Source of the DNA: Clostridia bacterium | Lineage (GTDB): Bacteria > Bacillota > Clostridia > UMGS1883 > UMGS1540 | NCBI GenBank assembly: GCA_017442155.1 | Contig: JAFSAU010000006.1 | Coordinates: 1 to 47,931, forward strand | Direction: 5' to 3' | Length of the DNA stretch: 47,931 bases | Shown here: positions 20,142 through 28,682 of the stretch, piece after piece | How positions within the stretch are numbered: position 1 is the first letter of the stretch | Layout of the letters: each line of letters opens with the position of its first letter | Notes under the pieces: generated by a model | Told to the model about the DNA's origin: nothing | What the model saw: the letters and a program-made list of their open reading frames with translations, nothing else | Database searches by the model: none | Translations under genes and position numbers: made by a program

Positions 20142-20492
20142 CTATTCTGTAAACGGAAGTGCAATCCGCGGCGCATCTGCCCAGAGACGTTCCAGGCCGT
20201 AAAACTCGCGGATATCCTTTTTAAAGATGTGTACAACCACTGCACCGAAATCCATAAGCACCCAGCTGCCCTCTCTGAGACCCTCTGTGCGCAGCAGCTC
20301 CGCACCGGCTTCTTCCGCCTTTTCCGTTAGCGCATCTGCCAGTGCCTGTGCCTGCAGTGCCGAAGATGCGGACGCGATGACAAAATAATCTGCGATAATC
20401 GTCAGCCCGCGGATATCCAGAACTTCAATGTTAGTTGCCTTTTTATCGTACAGCGCATTTGCAAAGCAAACTGCCTGCTCTACAGCTTCCAT
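20142..20492 (-). CDS. rsfS: ribosomal silencing factor RsfS
   Basis: Binds ribosomal protein uL14 and blocks subunit joining under starvation. The 116-aa product shows the family core IADYFVIASASS and EGSWVLMDFGAVVVHIF...YGLERLWADA. It is the first gene of the long minus-strand run. It has GGAGG 8 bp before the ATG and the promoter at 20534-20562 immediately upstream. It ends in TAG. Confidence 0.95.
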   Translation of the reverse strand: MEAVEQAVCFANALYDKKATNIEVLDIRGLTIIADYFVIASASSALQAQALADALTEKAEEAGAELLRTEGLREGSWVLMDFGAVVVHIFKKDIREFYGLERLWADAPRIALPFTE

Positions 20493-20533
20493 TTTTTGTA
20501 CCTCCGTTATAAATCTCTTTTCTCATTTTATCT

Positions 20534-20562
20534 ATTATATATCACTTTTTCCGGTTTGTCTA
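20534..20562 (-). promoter_or_regulatory. sigma-A promoter of the rsfS-leuS-...-thiN operon
   Basis: On the minus strand -35 TAGACA (20562-20557), a 17-bp spacer and -10 TATAAT (20539-20534) lie about 42 bp before the rsfS start. It is the only strong promoter I see for the 16-kb run of minus-strand genes; internal promoters cannot be excluded. Confidence 0.75.
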
Positions 20563-20610
20563 TATTTTTTTCACAAAAAATTAAGTGTTTTTTATTTTTT
20601 CAAAAAAATG

Positions 20611-20639
20611 TTGACATTTTAATTCCATTACTGTAAAAT
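20611..20639 (+). promoter_or_regulatory. sigma-A promoter of the M23 peptidase gene
   Basis: TTGACA (20611-20616), 17-bp spacer, TAAAAT (20634-20639). It is divergent from the rsfS promoter, with AAGAGGTGG as the ribosome site before the TTG start at 20660. Confidence 0.8.
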
Positions 20640-20659
20640 ATTGGAAGAGGTGGTAAGTT

Positions 20660-21568
20660 TTGAAAAACGTTAAAAAAATATTTCTGTTTTTAATTTTCTT
20701 TGCATTTTTAGCCTTGGGGCTTTCCATCCGTTATACAATCGGGTATGGAATGTTCGTGGAGGGACAATTCGTAGGCGTGGTACGAAGTCCCTCGGAAGCA
20801 GACGCGATTACAGAAATCATCTGTGCAGAAAGCCACGCCAGCGCACTGTCCACCACACTGTATCCACGGCTTCTGGTACGGGACACCTTTACCCCTGCCG
20901 CAGAGGTGTCGGAAAACACGCGCTCTGCCATGGGAATTGAAACAGAAATCATTACGCTTACGGAGCCAATTCCCTTCGGAACGGGAACAGTGGAGGACGC
21001 CGGCATGTACCAGGGAACCGAGGCAGTAACTACAGAAGGTGTAGACGGTGCCCGTACAGTGGTAAAGCAGATTACCAAAATGAACGGTTCTATTTTACAG
21101 GAGAAGGTTTTATCCGTTTCCGTAAGTGCCGAGCCGGTTGCGGAAATAACAACAGTGGGTACAAAACCGCGGCCTGCCGGTGTGGGTACAGGAGATTTCA
21201 CCTTTCCGCTTTCTGAAATTACGGTTTCCTCGAATTTCGGGTATCGTTGGGACCGGCAGCATAACGGCATTGACTTTGCCGCAGACGCAGGAACTGCTAT
21301 TTCTGCCGCCGATAGCGGAACTGTAATTTTCAGCGGACCGTCAGAAGGATACGGAAATCTGATCATTCTCGACCACCAAAACGGGTATACTACCTATTAT
21401 GCCCATTGCAGCATTCTGTATGCCGCTGTCGGGGCAATGCCGGAGAAGGGAGAGGTAATTGCCGGGGTGGGAAGCACGGGCAACAGCACCGGGCCGCATC
21501 TGCATTTTGAAATTCGGAAGGATGGAGCCCCGCAGAATCCGCTGGAATATCTTCCCGGTATTGTTTAA
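20660..21568 (+). CDS. membrane-anchored M23 peptidase with G5-like domain
   Basis: A cell-wall endopeptidase of the LytM/M23 type. The 302-aa protein has one N-terminal membrane segment (IFLFLIFFAFLALGLSI), so it is probably anchored and extracellular. A middle region (about 85-165) resembles the G5 domain, which binds wall sugars. A C-terminal M23 domain follows with HNGIDFA and HLHFEI, carrying the zinc-binding His/Asp residues. The start is TTG at 20660 with AAGAGGTGG upstream. It could function in sporulation wall remodelling (compare SpoIIQ or SpoIVFA), but nothing in the sequence proves that. Confidence 0.85.
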   Translation: MKNVKKIFLFLIFFAFLALGLSIRYTIGYGMFVEGQFVGVVRSPSEADAITEIICAESHASALSTTLYPRLLVRDTFTPAAEVSENTRSAMGIETEIITLTEPIPFGTGTVEDAGMYQGTEAVTTEGVDGARTVVKQITKMNGSILQEKVLSVSVSAEPVAEITTVGTKPRPAGVGTGDFTFPLSEITVSSNFGYRWDRQHNGIDFAADAGTAISAADSGTVIFSGPSEGYGNLIILDHQNGYTTYYAHCSILYAAVGAMPEKGEVIAGVGSTGNSTGPHLHFEIRKDGAPQNPLEYLPGIV

Positions 21569-21641
21569 AAATTAAAAGGATATCATACTATAGAAAATAA
21601 GACAGACGGCAAACATGCACAGGCGTGAAAAAAGAGAACAT

Positions 21642-21668
21642 AAAAACGAGCGTCCCTGCAGGACGCTC
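21642..21668 (-). terminator. terminator of spoVAE (minus strand)
   Basis: Stem GAGCGTCC with loop and GGACGCTC (21648-21668). Read on the minus strand it is followed by GTTTTT, which fits an intrinsic terminator for spoVAE read-through. Confidence 0.7.
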
Positions 21669-21686
21669 ATTATTGTAGGATGGAGA

Positions 21687-21725
21687 GGGGGTACAGCCAC
21701 TGACTCACGTCGTGGCTGTACCCCC
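21687..21725. repeat. 14-bp perfect stem-loop
   Basis: GGGGGTACAGCCAC (21687-21700) is the exact reverse complement of 21712-21725, with an 11-nt loop. It has no T-run of its own on either strand and lies between the two terminator-like hairpins. It may be part of a repeated intergenic element. Confidence 0.7.
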
Positions 21726-21742
21726 GGGAACTAGCTTTGTTA

Positions 21743-21774
21743 CGGGTCATTTCAAAACCCGGGAGTTTTTATTT
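21743..21774 (+). terminator. probable terminator of the M23 peptidase gene
   Basis: A short stem CGGGT/ACCCG (21743-21747 with 21757-21761) is followed by GGAGTTTTTATTT on the plus strand. The stem is weak, so this call is tentative. Confidence 0.45.
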
Positions 21775-21852
21775 ACTATTATTATACACCCAAAACGTTC
21801 CTTTGTCCATACTTTTTTGAAAAATTTTTATTTATTTCCATTAATTCTTTTT

Positions 21853-22206
21853 TTACTTCATTTTTGGCTTGAAAATAACGGCCGCCAAAAACGAAAACAG
21901 AATCGCCGCGGATACGCCGCCTGCCACGGACATTAGCCCTCCGCTGAGAATTCCCTGTATCCCCTTCTCCCCGATTGCCTTTACAACGCCGTTATAAAGG
22001 GTGTACCCAAAGCCAGTAATCGGAACGGTCGCCCCGGCTCCCGCAAACTCTACCAGCGGTTTGTATATGCCGACCAAAGTCAGAAGCACGCCCGCACATA
22101 CAAACGAAACAAGAATCCTGGCTGGTGTCAGCTTCGTTTTGTCAATTAAAATCTGACCGATGGCACAGATAAGTCCGCCCACCCAAAACGCATTGAAATA
22201 CTCCAT
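21853..22206 (-). CDS. spoVAE: stage V sporulation protein AE (SpoVA channel component)
   Basis: SpoVA proteins carry dipicolinic acid into the forespore and release it on germination. The 117-aa product is almost entirely hydrophobic. It carries the SpoVAE family core GGLICAIGQILIDKTKLTPARILVSF and EFAGAGATVPITGFGYTL, with about four membrane segments. ATG 22206 is chosen over the longer frame because AGAGGTGG precedes it and family members begin here. Unusually, the partners spoVAC and spoVAD are not adjacent; it looks monocistronic. Confidence 0.92.
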   Translation of the reverse strand: MEYFNAFWVGGLICAIGQILIDKTKLTPARILVSFVCAGVLLTLVGIYKPLVEFAGAGATVPITGFGYTLYNGVVKAIGEKGIQGILSGGLMSVAGGVSAAILFSFLAAVIFKPKMK

Positions 22207-22265
22207 TTTATCCACCTCTTTTTCTCTATACTCTGTAAAAAAATAAAAAATATGCATGATGCGGC

Positions 22266-22294
22266 TTGACATTTTTTTCTTTTTTGGGTATACT
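22266..22294 (+). promoter_or_regulatory. promoter of the zinc-uptake operon
   Basis: TTGACA (22266-22271), 17-bp spacer, TATACT (22289-22294). The predicted start of transcription falls at about 22301, right at the Fur-type box. Confidence 0.85.
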
Positions 22295-22302
22295 GAATAA
22301 AA

Positions 22303-22317
22303 TGAAAATGATTCTCA
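22303..22317. promoter_or_regulatory. Fur-family (probably Zur) operator
   Basis: TGAAAATGATTCTCA is a 7-1-7 inverted repeat close to the Fur-box core TGATAATNATTATCA. It lies just downstream of the -10 box, where bound repressor would block transcription. Because the first gene is itself a Fur-family regulator followed by a zinc transporter, autoregulation by zinc is the likely reading. Confidence 0.75.
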
Positions 22318-22338
22318 AATTCAAAAGCGAGGTGCAGT

Positions 22339-22737
22339 ATGGCATACATCACCAAACAGCGTACACTACTTTCCGGTTTTTTACGTGCGAGAGGCGAGGC
22401 TCACTTTTCCATGCGGGAAATCCTTGATTTCGCCCATAGAAACGGCATCGGCACAGCAACAGTTTACCGCTATCTGGACAAGCTGGTACAGGACGGTCAG
22501 CTTTGTAAGTTCAACACAGATTCTTTAGAGAGCGGTGCCTGTTACCAGTGGCGGGACGCGGACTGTCATTTATACCACTTTGTCTGCAATGAATGCGGAA
22601 AATGCTTCCATATAGATTGTCCGCAGCTTAAAAGTGTAAATGCACATATCCGGGAAAACCACGATTTTGAAGTATATCTGGAGAAAACCGTGTTTCGCGG
22701 TCACTGCGCTGCATGTGCAGGAAAGGAGTCAAAATGA
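22339..22737 (+). CDS. zur: Fur-family transcriptional regulator, probably Zur
   Basis: A metal-dependent repressor. The 132-aa protein has the N-terminal winged helix with GIGTATVYRYLDKL. The dimerisation/metal domain contains YHFVCNECGKCFHIDC, and a second CxxC (HCAAC) lies near the C-terminus; together these are the structural zinc site. Its TGA overlaps the znuA ATG. Zur is inferred from the linked znuACB genes; a Fur or PerR role cannot be excluded from sequence alone. Confidence 0.88.
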   Translation: MAYITKQRTLLSGFLRARGEAHFSMREILDFAHRNGIGTATVYRYLDKLVQDGQLCKFNTDSLESGACYQWRDADCHLYHFVCNECGKCFHIDCPQLKSVNAHIRENHDFEVYLEKTVFRGHCAACAGKESK

Positions 22738-23645
22738 AAAAAAGAACAGTCTCTTTCCTTTTAGCCTTCCTGACGCTTTGTCTGTGTAGCTGTGGTGCAC
22801 CGCAGCAAAAAAGCGATATACTGCAGATTACAGCCACCCTGTTTCCGCAGTATGACTTTGCACGGGAAATCTGCGGGAACAGAGCTGAAATCACCCTTCT
22901 TCTCCCCCCGGGGATGGACAGTCATTCCTATGAGCCAACTCCGGCAGACATGCTTACGCTGAGCCAAGCCGACCTGTTTCTTTATACCGGTGATACTATG
23001 GAACCCTGGGCGGCAACACTGGCCGACAGTGTAAACGGTCAGATTACGGATGTTTCCGAGGGTGTCCGTCTTCTTTCCGGCGAGGACATTCACGCACACG
23101 TGGAACACTCCCACGCCGCGGCCGACACCGACCCGCATATCTGGACGAATCCGCAGAACGCTATCATCATGGTGGAAAACATCTGCAGTGCTGTCTGTGG
23201 CCTTGCCCCTGAGAATGCAGAATTTTTCCGTAAAAATGCGGATGCTTACATCGAAGAGCTTACACAGCTTGATGCCGATATAGATGCAGTTGTGAAAAGC
23301 GGGAGGCGAAAAAAAATTGTGTTTGGCGGCCGTTTTGCCATGCGGTATTTTACAGAACGATACGGTCTGTCCTATGATGCGGCCTATGATTCCTGCAGCG
23401 GCGAGGCAGAGCCGTCTCCGTCGGTACTGACACACATCATTGCGGAAATGAAGGCAGAAGGTCTCCCGGCCGTTTATTATGAGGAGCTTTCCACCCCACG
23501 CACCGCAAAGCTGATCGCTGAGGAAACGGGTGCTAAAATGCTTCTTCTCCACTCCTGCCATACCCTTGCTCCGGAGGAAGCAGGCGAAACATATCTTTCG
23601 CTGATGCGGAAAAATTTAGAAAATCTGAAGATAGGACTGAACTGA
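22734..23645 (+). CDS. znuA: zinc ABC transporter substrate-binding lipoprotein
   Basis: Captures Zn(II) (or Mn) outside the membrane for the ZnuBC transporter. The 303-aa protein has a lipoprotein signal peptide ending in the lipobox LCSC (cysteine at about 20). The cluster A-I binding-protein fold has GMDSHSYEPTP (metal His) and a His-rich loop with HAHVEHSH and DPHIW. A conserved C-terminal motif reads YYEELSTPRTAKLIAEETGAK. The His-rich loop favours zinc over manganese. The start overlaps the regulator stop by 4 bp. Confidence 0.94.
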   Translation: MKKRTVSFLLAFLTLCLCSCGAPQQKSDILQITATLFPQYDFAREICGNRAEITLLLPPGMDSHSYEPTPADMLTLSQADLFLYTGDTMEPWAATLADSVNGQITDVSEGVRLLSGEDIHAHVEHSHAAADTDPHIWTNPQNAIIMVENICSAVCGLAPENAEFFRKNADAYIEELTQLDADIDAVVKSGRRKKIVFGGRFAMRYFTERYGLSYDAAYDSCSGEAEPSPSVLTHIIAEMKAEGLPAVYYEELSTPRTAKLIAEETGAKMLLLHSCHTLAPEEAGETYLSLMRKNLENLKIGLN

Positions 23646-23647
23646 AC

Positions 23648-24337
23648 TTGATTCTTTTAAACTGCGAAAACCTTTGTGTTGCTTACGACGATGTGGTAGT
23701 ACAGGATGTTTCCTTCTCCGTGGAAAAGGGAGATTTCATCTGTATCGTCGGAGAAAACGGCAGCGGAAAAACAACTTTAATTAAAGCACTTTTGGGGCTT
23801 TTGCCCGTCAAAAGCGGGAAGGTCACCATGCAGGAGGGCCTTGAGACCGGATATGTACCGCAGAAGCTTTCTGTGAAGCGGGACTTCCCTGCTTCCTCCG
23901 AAGAAATCGTCCGCATGGGCGTCCGTTCCTCCCGCCCCTTTCTTTCCCGAGCAGAAAAAGCACGGGTGCGAAAGAACATGGAGCTGCTTGGTATTGAAAA
24001 TCTGCGAAAGAAAAGCTTTCAGTCTCTTTCCGGCGGCCAGCAGCAGCGTGTACTGATTGCCCGGGCACTGACAGCTTCCGATACTTTTCTTTTTCTGGAC
24101 GAACCCGGCACAGGCCTCGACCCGGTAGCCCTAAAGGACCTCCATGCACTTCTCAGAGAATTAAACCGAAAGCAGGGCTTGACCGTATTGATGGTTTCCC
24201 ACGATATGGCCTCCTCTGTGAAAATTGCAACAAAAATTCTGCATATTAACAAAACCCTGCAATTCTTTGGTCCGCCGGGGGATTTCATTTGTACAGAATG
24301 CGGAAAGCGTTTTATGGGAGGTGGAAATAATGCATGA
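23648..24337 (+). CDS. znuC: zinc ABC transporter ATP-binding protein
   Basis: The ATPase subunit of the zinc importer. The 229-aa product has Walker A GENGSGKTT, signature LSGGQQQR, Walker B FLFLDEPGTGLD and the switch His in VSHD. The start codon is TTG at 23648, 2 bp after the znuA stop, with a weak ribosome site, so coupling to znuA is likely. The C-terminus carries a CTECGKRF motif where relatives usually have no cysteine pair. It overlaps the znuB start by 8 bp. Confidence 0.94.
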   Translation: MILLNCENLCVAYDDVVVQDVSFSVEKGDFICIVGENGSGKTTLIKALLGLLPVKSGKVTMQEGLETGYVPQKLSVKRDFPASSEEIVRMGVRSSRPFLSRAEKARVRKNMELLGIENLRKKSFQSLSGGQQQRVLIARALTASDTFLFLDEPGTGLDPVALKDLHALLRELNRKQGLTVLMVSHDMASSVKIATKILHINKTLQFFGPPGDFICTECGKRFMGGGNNA

Positions 24338-25139
24338 TATTCTGACGCTTTTTTCCTATTCCTTCATGCAGCGGGCACTCCTCGTCGGTCTTCTCGTGGC
24401 CCCCTGCGCGGCCCTGCTCGGTGTTTCACTTGTTCTCCGTCGGTATTCCATGATTGGCGACGGACTGTCCCATGTGGGCTTTGGTGCGCTCTCGCTGGCT
24501 TTTGCTTTGAATCTCGCACCACTGCAGGTAGCACTTCCCATTGTGATTCTGGCCGCTTTCTGGCTCCTGCACCTTAGTGAAAGCAGCAAAATGCACGGAG
24601 ATTCGGCCATTGCGCTGATTTCCTCTGCCGCCATTGCTTTCGGCGTTGTGGTAACTTCACTGACAAACGGAATGAGTACGGACGTATACGACCTGATGTT
24701 CGGCAGTATTCTGGCCGTGGGAAGCGATGATTTGATTTTGAGTCTGCTTCTTTCCTCCGCCGTACTCTTTGTATTCATTTTCTTTTACCGTAAAATTTTT
24801 GCCATTACCTTTGACGAAGGATTTGCCCGGACTGCCGGTACAAATGTACGGGTCTATACATCGCTCATCGCCTTTCTCACTGCCGTTACCATTGTGGTGG
24901 GAATGCGGATTATGGGGTCAATGCTGATTTCCAGTCTGATTATCTTTCCGGCTCTGACGGCAATGCGTCTGTTCCGCTCCTTCCGGAGCGTAACGCTTTG
25001 TGCCGCTGTTCTTTCCCTCGTTGCTTTCGGAACCGGACTTCTTTTATCTTTCTGGTTTTCTCTCCCCACGGGAGCCACCATTGTACTTGTGAATTTAGGC
25101 TTTTTCCTGCTTTTCAGCATTCTGGAAAAGCTTAGATAA
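24330..25139 (+). CDS. znuB: zinc ABC transporter permease
   Basis: The membrane channel subunit of the zinc importer (ABC-3 family). The 269-aa product has about eight or nine hydrophobic helices. Family motifs are RRYSMIGDGLSHVGFGALSL and GTNVRVYTSLIAFLTAVTIVVGMRIMGSMLISSLIIFPA. ATG 24330 is preferred to the longer open frame because GGGAGGTGG lies 5 bp upstream and the protein starts like other members. The operon continues into the next gene after 16 bp. Confidence 0.94.
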   Translation: MHDILTLFSYSFMQRALLVGLLVAPCAALLGVSLVLRRYSMIGDGLSHVGFGALSLAFALNLAPLQVALPIVILAAFWLLHLSESSKMHGDSAIALISSAAIAFGVVVTSLTNGMSTDVYDLMFGSILAVGSDDLILSLLLSSAVLFVFIFFYRKIFAITFDEGFARTAGTNVRVYTSLIAFLTAVTIVVGMRIMGSMLISSLIIFPALTAMRLFRSFRSVTLCAAVLSLVAFGTGLLLSFWFSLPTGATIVLVNLGFFLLFSILEKLR

Positions 25140-25155
25140 GAAAGGAGAACTTAAA

Positions 25156-25578
25156 ATGAAAAAAAGCGCACTTGCAGAACAATATTTTTCGGAAGGATGT
25201 AACTGCTGTCAGGCAGTCTTATTGGCTTTTGCTCATGAAACAGGTTTGGACAGGGATGTTTTAGCCCGACTGTCCTCTTCCTTCGGGGCCGGCATGGGTG
25301 GTCTCGGAGAAGTCTGCGGGGCCGTTACCGGTATGCTTATGGTTCTGGGCGCAGACGGTGGATACGGTTATCCTGCCGACTCGAACGCCAAGGCTCCGCA
25401 CGCAGCATATGTACGGGAGGCTGCCGACACATTCAAAGAACAGTTCGGAAGCTATCTCTGCCGGGAACTGAAATTCGGAGAACGGGACAGAGCGTACTGC
25501 ACCGAGCTTGTACGCTTTGCCGCGGCACTCTGTGAGCAGCTTTTAGAGACGAAAAAAATTAAAAATGAAAATTCGTAA
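25156..25578 (+). CDS. C_GCxxG_C_C family redox-type protein
   Basis: A 140-aa protein of the C_GCxxG_C_C family (TIGR01909-like), small cysteine-rich proteins thought to bind metals or act in redox reactions. Visible cysteines are EGCNCCQ (about 14-19), EVCGAVTG (about 54), YLCREL and YCTEL. No catalytic role is established. It has AAGGAGA 8 bp before ATG 25156 and is the last gene of the zinc operon, so a metal-related role is plausible but inferred. Confidence 0.85.
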   Translation: MKKSALAEQYFSEGCNCCQAVLLAFAHETGLDRDVLARLSSSFGAGMGGLGEVCGAVTGMLMVLGADGGYGYPADSNAKAPHAAYVREAADTFKEQFGSYLCRELKFGERDRAYCTELVRFAAALCEQLLETKKIKNENS

Positions 25579-25585
25579 AAAAGGC

Positions 25586-25614
25586 TTGCTTTTTTTTACA
25601 GAATATGCTATACT
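25586..25614 (+). promoter_or_regulatory. promoter of tRNA-Leu
   Basis: TTGCTT (25586-25591), 17-bp spacer, TATACT (25609-25614), 21 bp before the tRNA 5' end. Confidence 0.7.
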
Positions 25615-25635
25615 ATTTTCTATCACAGAAAATTG

Positions 25636-25722
25636 GCCGATGTGATGGAATTGGCAGACGTGACGGACTCAAAATCCGTTGGTAGCGATACCGTGTGGGT
25701 TCGAGTCCCACCATCGGCACCA
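25636..25722 (+). tRNA. tRNA-Leu (anticodon CAA)
   Basis: The acceptor stem GCCGATG pairs with CATCGGC, followed by discriminator A and an encoded CCA end. The anticodon stem ACGGA/TCCGT encloses the loop CTCAAAA, giving anticodon CAA (reads UUG). The long variable arm, the D-arm and GTTCGAGTC of the T-arm are all present, which identifies a class II leucine tRNA. Confidence 0.95.
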
Positions 25723-25727
25723 AAAAA

Positions 25728-25767
25728 AGAGACAGATTTCCTCCGTGTCGAAATTTGTCTCTTTTTC
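25728..25767 (+). terminator. terminator of tRNA-Leu
   Basis: AGAGACAGATTT (25728-25739) pairs with AAATTTGTCTCT (25751-25762), with one G-T wobble, and a TTTTC run follows. Confidence 0.85.
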
Positions 25768-25770
25768 AAT

Positions 25771-25921
25771 GAATTGCCTACGGCATGAATTTAAATCAAA
25801 GATTTCATGAATTGAGCTTGACGGCTCATGAATTGCTCTTCGTGCATATAAAGGCAATTCAATTCATGTTGCAAAGCAACAATTCATGGATGAAATCCAA
25901 TTCATGACAACGAAGTTGTCA
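25771..25921. repeat. mirror-symmetric array of six small hairpins with a constant spacer
   Basis: Hairpins lie at 25775-25785, 25793-25805, 25814-25827, 25868-25880, 25888-25898 and 25906-25920. The centre is a larger stem TGAATTGC/GCAATTCA at 25829-25861. In the left half the hairpins are separated by CATGAATT(G); in the right half by the reverse complement CAATTCATG. The spacers can pair across the centre while each small hairpin stands out as a branch. No protein frame explains it. It lies between the tRNA-Leu terminator and the next gene. Confidence 0.75.
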
Positions 25922-25982
25922 AATTATTATAAAATTAAATTTCCTTATGGTTCTGCCTTCCCAGAAAAGGAGGTCCCCCATT

Positions 25983-26537
25983 TTGAAAAAAGGAATTATG
26001 ATTTTCGGCCCGGCCGGGTCCGGAAAAACGACACTGGGCAAAATTGTAGCGAAGCAGCTGGAAGTTCCCTTTGTGGACACCGATGATTATATCTGGCGAA
26101 AGGATACGGAAATCCCATTTTCTCTCCTATATCCCCGAGATGAAAGAATCAGCAGACTCATGGAAGCGATAGCTGAAACGACCCAATTTGTTATGGCCGG
26201 CAGCATGGACAGCTTTCACGAGCACTTCGACCCTTTCTTCTCCCTCGCCGTACATCTGACAGCTCCTGCCGAAGTACGTACTGCGCGGGTGGACCGTCGG
26301 GAATATGAGGCATTCGGCGACAGGGTGCTGGAGGGCGGCGATATGTATACCGCTCACCGGAACTTTCTTGACGATGTCGCCAGCTACGACCACGGCGGCG
26401 GTTCCACAAGCCTCGCCGTGCATACAAAGTGGGCCCAGTCCCTCCCCTGCCCGGTCCTTAGGCTGGACGGAACAGATTCTCTGGCAGACAATGCAAAGAT
26501 TATTATAAAAAAAAACCGGGCTTTGCTTACATTATGA
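25983..26537 (+). CDS. P-loop kinase-like ATPase (shikimate/adenylate kinase fold)
   Basis: A 184-aa protein beginning KKGIMIFGPAGSGKTTLGKIVAKQL, a P-loop with shikimate-kinase-like spacing, followed by VDTDDYIW. A lid-type segment lies near RVDRREYEAFGDR, and DMYTAHRNFLDDVASY follows. It resembles the small AAA/adenylate-kinase-like proteins often annotated as shikimate kinase, but the shikimate-binding residues are not evident, so the substrate is unknown. The start is probably TTG 25983, with AAAAGGAGGT 8 bp upstream; an ATG at 25947 in the same frame lacks such a site. Confidence 0.8.
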   Translation: MKKGIMIFGPAGSGKTTLGKIVAKQLEVPFVDTDDYIWRKDTEIPFSLLYPRDERISRLMEAIAETTQFVMAGSMDSFHEHFDPFFSLAVHLTAPAEVRTARVDRREYEAFGDRVLEGGDMYTAHRNFLDDVASYDHGGGSTSLAVHTKWAQSLPCPVLRLDGTDSLADNAKIIIKKNRALLTL

Positions 26538-26551
26538 ACACTTCCATTTTT

Positions 26552-26590
26552 CTGCAGAATAGTTTAACGCAAGAGTTCTGCAGTTTTTTA
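26552..26590 (+). terminator. terminator after the P-loop kinase gene
   Basis: CTGCAGAA (26552-26559) pairs with TTCTGCAG (26576-26583), followed by TTTTTTA. Confidence 0.85.
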
Positions 26591-26654
26591 TGGCTTATCG
26601 AAAAAGAGAAACGATCATATAAATAAGCTTAATATACTTTTTTCTCCAAATCTC

Positions 26655-26683
26655 TTTACATATCTTCTTTTTTTTAGTAAAAT
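26655..26683 (+). promoter_or_regulatory. promoter of ligA
   Basis: TTTACA (26655-26660), 17-bp spacer, TAAAAT (26678-26683), 28 bp before the ligA start. A second TATAAT at 26691-26696 has no matching -35 box. Confidence 0.7.
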
Positions 26684-26708
26684 ATATGTATATAATGAAC
26701 AGGGGTGA

Positions 26709-28679
<1,971 letters not shown>

Positions 28680-28682
28680 TAT

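Larger units (their letters stand above)
21569..21852. other. convergent intergenic region with three hairpins
   Basis: This region lies between two convergent genes. It contains a GAGCGTCC/GGACGCTC hairpin (21648-21668) and a 14-bp stem (21687-21700 with 21712-21725). A third stem CGGGT/ACCCG (21743-21761) is followed by a T-run at 21766-21770. I see no gene here. Confidence 0.7.

Noticed and set aside
20493..20533. T-box leader for leuS
   Set aside because: The leader before rsfS is only about 35 nt, and leuS itself follows rsfS by 15 bp; no T-box core is seen.
25669..25857. 62-aa minus-strand frame over tRNA-Leu
   Set aside because: It overlaps the tRNA gene and its terminator and has no ribosome site; chance frame.
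25771..25921. CRISPR array
   Set aside because: Repeats are 8-9 bp only, reverse orientation in the middle, and the units between them are small hairpins, not spacers of constant length. No cas genes are present.
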